Assembly: GCA_023412175.1 (NCBI GenBank)
Contig: JAEYOB010000391.1
Coordinates: forward strand, 1 to 6,405
Direction of reading: 5' to 3'
DNA: 6,405 nucleotides
From: Pseudomonadota bacterium
GTDB lineage: Bacteria; Pseudomonadota; Alphaproteobacteria; Azospirillales; Azospirillaceae
Part shown: piece after piece, positions 1-5,427 of the stretch
How the letters are laid out: every line of letters begins with the position of its first letter
How positions within the stretch are numbered: position 1 is the first letter of the stretch
The notes under the pieces: generated by a model
Told to the model about the DNA's origin: nothing
The model's database searches: none
The model's input: only the letters and a program-made list of their open reading frames with translations
Translations under genes and position numbers: made by a program

Positions 1-1091
1 CGGTTGAACGCCACCAGATGCAAGGTCGTCAGGATCAGGAACGGCCCCATGGACAGAAGCAGCGACCAGCGCGACCGGCGCTCGATGCCGCGCTGGAAGA
101 AGATCAGCCACAGGGTCAGCAGCGAGACGGCGACGAAGCTGAGCGTCGTTCCATTGAGAAGCAGGTGCGGCCGCAGCAGGAGCAGGCCGGTGTTGAGAGT
201 CGCGAGCCCGATCGCACCCAGCCGGATCAGGCGGAACAGGCGGGGCCGGCAGCGGGGCAGGTCCAGGTACAGCGCAACGAACATGGGCAGGCAGTACAGC
301 GCGAGGATCGCCGCCGGCTGCATGATCCACCAGTCGGCATCGTTCGCCCACGACAGCCCCAGGGCGCGGTTGAACCCGGAGCCGACCAGTTCGGTCGTCG
401 TCACGCCGAACGCCACCCCGGACGCGTAGCCGTACAGGCGGTTCTGCAGCAAGGCCCAGAAAGCCGCGAACAGCACGGTCACGCCGATGCTCGCGCTGAG
501 GACGGACCCCTTCACGAGGCCCATCTCCGCCTCGTGCCGCGCGTGCGCCAGCTGGGTCCGGAGGACGGGCGAAAGCACGAGGACGAAGCGCGACTGCACG
601 CGCAGGTACAGCGTGACGGCTTTGCCGCTGTAAGGGATGAGATCGACCGTGTACTGGAACCGCCCCGCCGGCACCGGGGCAACCTTCATCCCTCTCGTTT
701 CCGTCGCCAGGACGCGGCCGTCCTCGGCAACCAGGAAGATGTCCGCCCGACTGATCAGCAGGGTTTGAATGGCGAGGAGCCAGCGGTCCGCGGCCTGTGT
801 GCCGGACAGGTCCAGCCGGACCCTCCCCCACGCGGCCCCCGTGGTCAGGCCGAAGGTCGGGGGCGACGCGGTCGGGGGCCGGAACTCGACCCCTCCTCCC
901 CGCTCCACCGCGACATCATCCAGCGTGAGCGTGGCATCGGGGTCGAAGAACGACTCCAGATAGGACGACAGCACAAGCGTGCCGTCCGCACCGGGGACCG
1001 CCGCGGGAGGAGCTTCGCCGGCATGCGCCATGCCGGAACCACCGCCCAGGATCATGGTTATGATGAAGATCAAAACAGCAGCGATCTTCAT
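1..1091 (-). CDS. 7TM-DISM membrane sensor protein, N-terminal part (C-terminus beyond the left edge)
   Basis: The gene is read leftwards from an ATG at 1091-1089 and is still open at base 1, giving 363 visible residues. The start is supported by GGAG at 1103-1100, eight bases upstream. Residues 1-24 form a signal peptide (MK, a hydrophobic stretch, then AHA before GE). Residues about 38-175 look like a periplasmic 7TMR-DISMED2 ligand-binding domain: FGLTTGAAWGRVRLDLS, then WLLAIQTLLISRADIFLV, and LYLRVQSRF near the end. From about residue 195 a multi-helix membrane module begins, with hydrophobic segments near 198-216, 222-238, 257-277, 288-306, 313-333 and 341-362. This matches the 7TMR-DISM 7TM domain, whose seventh helix would follow outside the window. 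In this family the cytoplasmic end is usually a histidine kinase or a GGDEF diguanylate cyclase. The divergent response regulator favours a kinase, but that is inference. The ligand is unknown; carbohydrate-like ligands have been proposed for DISMED2. Confidence 0.87.
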   Translation of the reverse strand, partial: MKIAAVLIFIITMILGGGSGMAHAGEAPPAAVPGADGTLVLSSYLESFFDPDATLTLDDVAVERGGGVEFRPPTASPPTFGLTTGAAWGRVRLDLSGTQAADRWLLAIQTLLISRADIFLVAEDGRVLATETRGMKVAPVPAGRFQYTVDLIPYSGKAVTLYLRVQSRFVLVLSPVLRTQLAHARHEAEMGLVKGSVLSASIGVTVLFAAFWALLQNRLYGYASGVAFGVTTTELVGSGFNRALGLSWANDADWWIMQPAAILALYCLPMFVALYLDLPRCRPRLFRLIRLGAIGLATLNTGLLLLRPHLLLNGTTLSFVAVSLLTLWLIFFQRGIERRSRWSLLLSMGPFLILTTLHLVAFN

Positions 1092-1271
1092 ACGGCGCAC
1101 TCCAGAACCTCGACGACCGAAGAGAGACGCGGCCACTCCAGCATACCGGCCACAAAATGAGAAGGATCATCCCAATCTGTCACAACATCTCAGGATTGAT
1201 GCTTTGACACCCCCTGGGTAGGATCATAGGTTCCAGGGTGTTATCCGGGCGCTCTTGTGGACAGGATGTGT
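1092..1271. promoter_or_regulatory. Divergent intergenic control region between the 7TM-DISM sensor and the response regulator
   Basis: This 180-base gap separates two genes that point away from each other, so it should hold both promoters. On the plus strand a perfect TTGACA (1204-1209) is followed after 17 bases by TAGGTT (1227-1232), a weak -10 match. This would start transcription near 1239, about 33 bases before the regulator ATG. On the minus strand TTGTGA followed after 17 bases by TCTCAT (about 1184-1156) is a weak candidate for the sensor gene. AGGAT recurs at 1163, 1192 and 1220. The region is less GC-rich than the genes beside it. The promoter calls are pattern matches only. Confidence 0.5.
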
Positions 1272-1997
1272 ATGGCGCGGATCATCGTCGTCGAAGACGA
1301 AGCGGCATTGCGGGAAGATATTGCACTATACTTGCAGTCCGAGGGGCATGAAGTCGCGCAGTTGCCAAGCGGCCAGGGCCTCGACGATGCCCTCGCGAAT
1401 GGCGCCGACATCGTCATCCTCGACATCAACCTTCCCGGTGAGAACGGTCTCGACATCGCGGCGCGCCTGCGGCGCTCCTCCCGGCTCGGCATTATCATGC
1501 TCACCGCGCGGCGGCTGGAGCACGACCGGCTTGCCGGCCTGGACGCCGGGGCGGACATGTACCTGTCGAAGCCGGTCAGCTTTCGTGAGCTGGCCGCGCA
1601 TGTCCGGGCCCTGTGCCGCCGGATGCTCACCGACGGCGAGAGGCCGGCCGTTGCGAACGTGCCGGGCGCGCCATGGCAGCTCAAGCTGACGACGTGGCGG
1701 CTGGCTCCGCCGGCCGGACCGGAGGTTCCGCTCACCAAGCTCGAACTGCAGTTTCTCGCGTGCCTCGCCGGCGCACCGGACTCGTCAGTGATGCGGAACG
1801 AGCTGATGCAGGTCATCTATGGCGCCGCCCTGGACAGCAACAGCCGGGCTCTGGACGCCATGGTGCGGCGCCTGCGGGTCAAGGTGGAGAAGACGTCCGG
1901 CATCGCCCTGCCCTTGCAGGCGGTCTATGCGTCCGGCTACGCCTTCACCGCACCGCTGCGGGTTGTCGAGCCGCGCCAGAATGCCAACGCGCCGTGA
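1272..1997 (+). CDS. OmpR/PhoB-family two-component response regulator
   Basis: This 241-residue DNA-binding response regulator is complete. In-frame starts exist at GTG 1257, ATG 1266 and ATG 1272. I chose 1272 because AGGA at 1263-1266 sits five bases upstream and the receiver fold begins directly with MARIIVVEDE. The receiver domain (about 3-115) has the full catalytic set: acidic pair Glu8/Asp9, phospho-acceptor Asp51 (in VILDINLPGENG), Thr78 (IIMLTAR) and Lys100 (LSKPVSF). The C-terminal winged-helix domain (about 145-235) shows LTKLELQFLACLA, then ALDAMVRRLRVKVEK as the recognition region, and ASGYAF in the wing. Once phosphorylated it should act as a transcription factor in the cytoplasm. 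Its likely partner is the divergent 7TM-DISM sensor, if that protein is a histidine kinase. The gene converges on the 66-residue protein gene with only 28 bases between them and no clear hairpin. The regulon is unknown. Confidence 0.93.
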   Translation: MARIIVVEDEAALREDIALYLQSEGHEVAQLPSGQGLDDALANGADIVILDINLPGENGLDIAARLRRSSRLGIIMLTARRLEHDRLAGLDAGADMYLSKPVSFRELAAHVRALCRRMLTDGERPAVANVPGAPWQLKLTTWRLAPPAGPEVPLTKLELQFLACLAGAPDSSVMRNELMQVIYGAALDSNSRALDAMVRRLRVKVEKTSGIALPLQAVYASGYAFTAPLRVVEPRQNANAP

Positions 1998-2025
1998 CGC
2001 CTGCTACGGGATGGAGCCGGTAACC

Positions 2026-2226
2026 TCACTCCGCGTCCTTGCAGGCCTTCACCGCGGCCTTCGCCAGATCGGTCAGCTTGCCGTCCACCGCCGCGGGATC
2101 GAAGCCCGGCAGGTCCGCCAGCAGGTCGCGCAGGCGCATGGCGATCAGTTCGCCGGTGTGGTGCTTCTCGTACAGCCGCACGTCGCCCAGGGCGCCGGCG
2201 ACGCGCTTCAAGAGATCCCGGTCCAT
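2026..2226 (-). CDS. Small protein of unknown function (66 residues), last gene of the Crp/Fnr-DUF1858 operon
   Basis: I do not recognise this protein. It starts MDRDLLKRVAGALGD and ends AVKACKDAE. The ATG at 2226-2224 has a very good ribosome site, GGGAGG about five bases upstream, better than those of its neighbours, which argues that it is translated. The sequence is soluble, charged and probably all-helical, with no signal peptide or membrane segment. It has one cysteine (in KACKDAE, near the C-terminus) and two adjacent histidines (EKHHTGE). The start lies 50 bases after the DUF1858 stop on the same strand, which suggests cotranscription with the redox-disulfide protein and the Crp/Fnr regulator. 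A role in nitrogen-oxide or anaerobic metabolism is inferred from position only. The nearby ATG at 2230 opens a different, Arg-rich frame and is rejected. Confidence 0.7.
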   Translation of the reverse strand: MDRDLLKRVAGALGDVRLYEKHHTGELIAMRLRDLLADLPGFDPAAVDGKLTDLAKAAVKACKDAE

Positions 2227-2276
2227 TCATCCCTCCCGTCCATCACCAGAACCGCAACAGGCCGGCCCGGTGCGCG

Positions 2277-2543
2277 TTACGGGACGGACGCCTTCCGGTG
2301 CGGCAGCGGCGGCGGAAAGGGGCCGGCCGGGACCGCGCCCTCGACGGCGCGCCGGACCTCGGCCACCAGATCCTCGGCCGGCTGGCCGTAGCAGGCGGCG
2401 GCTTCGCCCAGCGTCATGAACGGCGCCATGGCGCAGCCGGGGCACGCCATGCGGCGGCGGAGGAAAACGGAGAGCGTCTGCGGCCACCTCTCCAGGACTT
2501 CGGAGATGCGGTGCGACGCCGAGGGCAGGATCGGCTCGGTCAT
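2277..2543 (-). CDS. DUF1858 / hybrid-cluster-protein-associated redox-disulfide domain protein
   Basis: This 88-residue cytoplasmic protein has the short helical fold typical of DUF1858: ISEVLERWPQTLSVFLRRR followed by MACPGCAMAPFMTLGEAAACYG. The CPGC pair (Cys34, Cys37) is the family's proposed redox-active or metal-binding motif, and there is a third cysteine, Cys51. Related domains are known as hybrid-cluster-protein-associated redox-disulfide proteins and often sit near anaerobic or nitrogen-oxide genes; their biochemical reaction is not established. I chose the ATG at 2543-2541. A TTG at 2591 would add 16 residues, but the family begins close to the chosen Met. The upstream ribosome site is weak, so translation may depend on readthrough from the Crp/Fnr gene, whose stop lies 55 bases upstream. 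The tail after about residue 70 is rich in proline (VPAGPFPPPLPHRK) and looks disordered. Confidence 0.88.
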   Translation of the reverse strand: MTEPILPSASHRISEVLERWPQTLSVFLRRRMACPGCAMAPFMTLGEAAACYGQPAEDLVAEVRRAVEGAVPAGPFPPPLPHRKASVP

Positions 2544-2598
2544 GGGCGGACGATGGACCGCTTTCGCCGTGCGGTCTTTGCTCCCGCGCAAACTCCGC

Positions 2599-3324
2599 TC
2601 AGGCAGGATCCTCGTCGGACGCCGGCATATCCTCGGCGATGGCGACGAGGCGGTGCGGCTGGCGGATCACCACCTGCTGGCGGCTGCTCTCGACAAGGCC
2701 CTGTGCCTCCCAGGCGCTGAGGATGCGGCTCACCGTGTGCAGCGTGGTGCCGGTCATTTCCGCCACGTCCTGGCGGGTCAGCGGGAAGGTGATCTCCACC
2801 CCGCCCTCCACCCGGCGCCCGGCCTGGCGGACGAGACGGAGCAGCGCGTGGGCGACGCGGCGCTCGACCCGTTCCGTGGACACCTCGCGCAGGCGGTTCT
2901 GCACCTCCTGCAGACGCCCGCCGACGACGCCCAGCGCGTTCAGCGCGATGCGCGGGTGGCGCAGCATCAGATCGGTCATGATGGCCTTCGACCAGAAGAC
3001 CTCCACGCAGTCGGCCATGGCGACGGCGTCCACCGGGAAGGCCGCGCCGGTGAACACCGCCACCGTGCCGAAGGTCTCGCCGGGCCCGATGAAGCGCACC
3101 ACCACCTGCTGCCCGTCGGCGCCGGTCTGCACCAGCTTGAGCCGGCCGTCGATCAGCGCGTGGCAGGTCACGGCCGGATCGCCCTGCTTGAAGACGGTGC
3201 CGCCCTTCGCCACGCGGCGGGTCTGCGCGGAACGGATCACCTCCGCCAGCGCCGCCGCATCCAGGCCGGCGAACAGCCGCATGCCGTGCAGCACGGCGGG
3301 ATCGGGGGCAAGCGGGCCGGCCAT
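2599..3324 (-). CDS. Crp/Fnr-family transcriptional regulator, NnrR/Dnr-like
   Basis: This 241-residue cytoplasmic regulator is complete. The start at ATG 3324-3322 is chosen because GGAG lies four bases upstream and the sensor domain follows at once; upstream in-frame codons would add a non-conserved segment. Residues about 17-110 form the cNMP-type beta-roll (LFAGLDAAALAEV, FKQGDPAVTCHALIDGRLKL, GPGETFGTVAVF). A long dimerisation helix follows (about 118-150). The winged helix is at about 178-222, with LTRQDVAEMTGTTLHTVSRILSAWE. Only Cys54 and Cys106 are present and there is no N-terminal cysteine cluster, so it is not a [4Fe-4S] FNR. The recognition helix has His where FNR has Glu (HTVSR against ETISR). 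TLHTVSR is, from memory, typical of NnrR/Dnr-type nitric-oxide regulators. The divergent gene pair ends in nnrS, a classical target of such regulators. It probably heads an operon with the two small genes downstream. A heme-nitrosyl sensing mechanism is inferred. Confidence 0.88.
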   Translation of the reverse strand: MAGPLAPDPAVLHGMRLFAGLDAAALAEVIRSAQTRRVAKGGTVFKQGDPAVTCHALIDGRLKLVQTGADGQQVVVRFIGPGETFGTVAVFTGAAFPVDAVAMADCVEVFWSKAIMTDLMLRHPRIALNALGVVGGRLQEVQNRLREVSTERVERRVAHALLRLVRQAGRRVEGGVEITFPLTRQDVAEMTGTTLHTVSRILSAWEAQGLVESSRQQVVIRQPHRLVAIAEDMPASDEDPA

Positions 3325-3491
3325 GGGACTCCGGTGGGTTGCTGGAACGTGCCGGACAGGATGTCGGCAGGGTACCGCCGCGTGCAACCACCTTCTACCC
3401 CGGCCGCGAGTTTGTGCTGGAACAAAGACGCTTTTCCGGCACTGCGCTATCCCTCGGGCAATCTTCCATAACCGAGACCCCGCGGAGCACC
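3325..3491. promoter_or_regulatory. Divergent control region between the Crp/Fnr regulator and DUF2249-nnrS
   Basis: This 167-base gap lies between genes transcribed in opposite directions and must carry promoters for both. Its main visible feature is the FNR/NnrR-type dyad at 3412-3425, listed separately. Downstream of that dyad, TATCCC at 3448-3453 is at the -10 distance expected for a class II activated promoter firing towards DUF2249. I see no convincing -35 element for a housekeeping promoter in that direction, which fits activator dependence. A ribosome site GGAG (3484-3487) precedes the DUF2249 ATG. A clear promoter for the regulator gene itself was not found. Confidence 0.5.
3412..3425. 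promoter_or_regulatory. Candidate FNR/NnrR-type operator, TTG-N8-CAA
   Basis: The sequence TTGTGCTGGAACAA has the half-site spacing of FNR-superfamily boxes (TTG, eight bases, CAA). Its flanks extend the symmetry by one base on each side (T and A). The halves TTGTG and TTGTT lack the TTGAT core favoured by FNR itself, which agrees with the His-for-Glu change in the recognition helix of the neighbouring regulator. The centre at 3418.5 would sit at -41.5 if transcription started near 3460, the classical class II position, with TATCCC as the -10. Binding by the adjacent regulator is inferred. Confidence 0.5.
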
Positions 3492-4004
3492 ATGCAGACC
3501 ACCATCCAGCCGGCCAGCGGCGACGTCGTCATCGACGTCCAGGCGATTCCGCCCTACGAGCGCCATCCGCTGATCTTCCAGGCGGTGCAGCGGCTGAACG
3601 CCGGCCAGGCGTTCACACTGGTCAACGACCACGACCCGCGCCCGCTGCATATGCAGCTCCAGATGCATTTCGGCGACGGCTTCGACTGGGAATACCTGGA
3701 GCGCGGCCCCGAGGAGTGGCGCGTGCGGATCTCCAAGCCGGCCGGTGCGGCGGATGCGACGTCGCATGTCGTGCGCATCGAGCACGACGGCCGCGCCGTG
3801 ACCGCCCGGCCCGGCACCGAACCCGGCCCGACCGCCGACGGCGCCCTGATCGTCGAGGTCACCGACTGCCCGCCGGGCACCACCGAGGCCGAGGTGCTCG
3901 ACCTGATGCGCGGCGTGGTGCCGCCGCCGGGCATGTACCGCCTCGCCTTCGAGCGCCTTATGGCGCGCCGCGGCGGTTCGTGCTGCGGCGGCATGTGCGG
4001 CTGA
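3492..4004 (+). CDS. DUF2249 domain protein with C-terminal cysteine cluster
   Basis: This cytoplasmic protein has 170 residues. The start is ATG 3492, with GGAG at 3484-3487; a longer in-frame reading from a TTG at 3339 would run through the operator and is rejected. Residues about 12-84 form a DUF2249 domain: VIDVQAIPPYERHPLIFQAV, then LNAGQAFTLVNDHDPRPLHMQLQ, and DFxWEYLERGPEEWRVRISK-like text (here GFDWEYLERGPEEWRV). A linker leads to a second small segment (about 118-158) with VEVTDCPPGTTEAEVLDLMRG and YRLAFERLMARR. The chain ends in GGSCCGGMCG, giving Cys164, Cys165 and Cys169 plus Cys126 upstream, which suggests metal or redox binding. DUF2249 proteins are often encoded next to denitrification and nitric-oxide-response genes, but their function is not known. 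The gene is 18 bases from nnrS and probably cotranscribed from the 3412 box. Confidence 0.88.
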   Translation: MQTTIQPASGDVVIDVQAIPPYERHPLIFQAVQRLNAGQAFTLVNDHDPRPLHMQLQMHFGDGFDWEYLERGPEEWRVRISKPAGAADATSHVVRIEHDGRAVTARPGTEPGPTADGALIVEVTDCPPGTTEAEVLDLMRGVVPPPGMYRLAFERLMARRGGSCCGGMCG

Positions 4005-4022
4005 GCCTGAGGAGTATCGCCT

Positions 4023-5228
4023 ATGAGCACGAACGTCCTCGGTGAGCAGCGCACGAAAGCGCCGCCGGTGTTCTTCGCCTACGGGTTCCGGCCCTTCTTC
4101 CTGCTGGCGGGCCTGTCCGCCGCGGCGCTGGTGCCGGTGTGGGTGTGCGTCGCCACCGGGGTGTTCGGCATGGGCGGCAACGTGCCGCCGTCCGGATGGC
4201 ACGCGCACGAGATGCTGTACGGCTTCGCCGTCGCAGCCATCGCCGGCTTTCTCCTGACGGCGATTCCGAGCTGGACCGGCTCGGCCGCCGTCAAGGGGCG
4301 GCCGCTGATGGCGCTGGTGGCGCTGTACCTCGCCGGGCGCGTCGCCTCGCTGCCGGCGCTGGCGGACTCGGTTCCGGCGGCGCTGATCGACCTCGCCTTC
4401 CTGCCGGCGCTCGGCGCGCTGGTCGCCGGGCCGCTGATCAAGGCCGGCAAGGCCCGCAACACCGCCTTCCTGGCGCTGCTGGCGCTGCTGACCGCCGCCA
4501 ACGCGCTGTTCAGGCTGGAGTGGCTGGGCATCACCCAGGCCACCGCCGGGCTGGGCGCCACGCTGGCGATCGGCGTCGTGCTGCAAATGGTCGTGGTGGT
4601 CGCCGGCCGCATCGTGCCCAGCTTCACCCAGAACGCCCTGCGCATGCAGGACCCGAAGCTCGCCATCACCCCCCTGCCCCATCTGGACCGTACCGCGCTG
4701 GTGCTGACCGCGCTGCTGATCCCCGCCGACCTGCTGCTCCCCGGCAGCGTGGTGACCGGCCTGCTGGCGCTGGCCGCGGCGGTGGCGCACGGGGTGCGGC
4801 TGTCGCGCTGGCATGGGCTGCGCACGCTGTCGCAGCCGGTGCTGTGGATCCTGCACCTGGGCTATTCGTGGATCGTCGTCGCCCTGGCGCTCAAGGGTCT
4901 GGAGTTCGGCGCCGGGCTGCCGCTCGGCGCGGCGTGGCTCCACGCCCTGACCGCCGGCGCCTTCACCACCATGATCCTGGCGGTGATGAGCCGCGCCGCG
5001 CTTGGCCACACCGGCCGCGCCATCGTGGTGTCCCGCCCGACGGTGGCCGCCTATGCCCTGGTCACGGTCGCCGCGGCGGCGCGCACGCTGCTGCCCATGC
5101 TGCCGGACGGCGCCTGGACGCCGGTCCTGCATTCCGCGGGTGCCCTGTGGACGCTGGGCTTCCTGCTGTTCCTCTGGGTCTACGCGCCGGTCCTCACCGG
5201 CCCGCGCGCCGACGGCCGCCCGGGCTGA
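4023..5228 (+). CDS. nnrS: NnrS family heme- and copper-containing membrane protein
   Basis: This 401-residue polytopic inner-membrane protein is the usual length for NnrS. The ATG at 4023 has AGGAG at 4010-4014, eight bases upstream. Family hallmarks are present in order: FFAYGFRPFFLLAG (17-30), GWHAHEMLYGF (58-68), GFLLTAIPSWTG (75-86), GRIVPSFTQNALR (195-207), and HALTAGAFTTMILAVMSRA (307-325) followed by LGHTGR (327-332). Most of the chain is hydrophobic and fits about twelve membrane helices. His60, His62, His307 and His329 lie in the conserved motifs and are candidate heme or metal ligands. NnrS was first described as a membrane protein under NnrR control in Rhodobacter, and later work linked it to relief of nitric-oxide and nitrosative stress, including protection against iron-dinitrosyl complexes. 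The gene follows DUF2249 after 18 bases, so both probably answer to the neighbouring Crp/Fnr regulator. No truncation is seen. Confidence 0.95.
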   Translation: MSTNVLGEQRTKAPPVFFAYGFRPFFLLAGLSAAALVPVWVCVATGVFGMGGNVPPSGWHAHEMLYGFAVAAIAGFLLTAIPSWTGSAAVKGRPLMALVALYLAGRVASLPALADSVPAALIDLAFLPALGALVAGPLIKAGKARNTAFLALLALLTAANALFRLEWLGITQATAGLGATLAIGVVLQMVVVVAGRIVPSFTQNALRMQDPKLAITPLPHLDRTALVLTALLIPADLLLPGSVVTGLLALAAAVAHGVRLSRWHGLRTLSQPVLWILHLGYSWIVVALALKGLEFGAGLPLGAAWLHALTAGAFTTMILAVMSRAALGHTGRAIVVSRPTVAAYALVTVAAAARTLLPMLPDGAWTPVLHSAGALWTLGFLLFLWVYAPVLTGPRADGRPG

Positions 5229-5258
5229 GAAGCGCACTGAGGAAGCACACAGAAAAGC

Positions 5259-5285
5259 GGGCCGCCGGATATCCTCCGGCGGCCC
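5259..5285 (-). terminator. Strong Rho-independent terminator, best oriented for minus-strand transcripts
   Basis: GGGCCGCCGGA (5259-5269) pairs perfectly with TCCGGCGGCCC (5275-5285), giving an 11-base-pair GC-rich stem with a five-base loop. On the minus strand the stem is followed by GCTTTTCTG, a short U-run, so it fits termination of leftward transcripts such as dinB, whose stop lies about 143 bases upstream. On the plus strand the hairpin begins 30 bases after the nnrS stop but lacks a following T-run. It may still help to end nnrS transcripts or protect their 3' ends. Confidence 0.8.
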
Positions 5286-5349
5286 ATCAGTCGTGCCTGA
5301 CAAGTTCCTGAAGCGTGCCCACGCAGACGCGCGAGCTGCCGTCCAAACA

Positions 5350-5366
5350 CTGACCGATCCGGTCAG
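5350..5366 (+). terminator. Short perfect dyad followed by TTTT: possible second terminator or operator
   Basis: CTGACCG (5350-5356) and CGGTCAG (5360-5366) are perfect inverted copies around ATC. On the plus strand the dyad is followed by CTTTTGC, so it could be a weak terminator for nnrS readthrough. The same 17 bases also look like a protein-binding site of the kind used by TetR-type repressors, and the A/T-rich flank would suit a promoter. No TetR gene is visible here. The choice between these roles is open. Confidence 0.4.
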
Positions 5367-5427
5367 CTTTTGCATTAAGCTCTTTTGCCTATGACAAGCT
5401 GACAAAGTGTCGCGCGTCGGTACGCCG

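Larger units (their letters stand above)
5229..5427. other. Intergenic region between the convergent nnrS and dinB genes
   Basis: These 199 bases hold no supported gene. The left part carries a strong hairpin (5259-5285) and the right part a shorter dyad (5350-5366). The stretch 5345-5410 is clearly richer in A and T than the rest of the window, with CTTTTGC at 5367-5373 and again at 5382-5388, and TGACAA at 5393 and 5400. Such a composition is unusual between convergent genes, where only terminators are expected. Confidence 0.6.

Noticed and set aside
18..1160. A 380-codon open frame on the plus strand opposite the 7TM-DISM gene
   Set aside because: The product is a Q/R/E/P-rich string without a fold, while the opposite strand encodes a signal peptide, DISMED2 domain and membrane helices.
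1998..2025. A terminator between the convergent response regulator and 66-residue genes
   Set aside because: The 28-base gap has no inverted repeat of useful length and no T-run on either strand.
1937..2230. A 97-codon minus-strand frame starting at ATG 2230, overlapping the 66-residue gene
   Set aside because: It is Arg/Gly-rich, runs into the 3' end of the response regulator, and its start is less well spaced from the GGGAGG site than the ATG at 2226.
2416..4045. Overlapping plus-strand frames (2416-3471 and 2639-4045) across the Crp/Fnr gene
   Set aside because: They are biased-composition shadows of the regulator and DUF2249 genes. The minus-strand frame 2599-3324 has unmistakable Crp/Fnr motifs.
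5385..5397. TTGCCTATGACAA as a second FNR-type box
   Set aside because: The half-sites are seven bases apart instead of eight, and no gene start follows on either strand.
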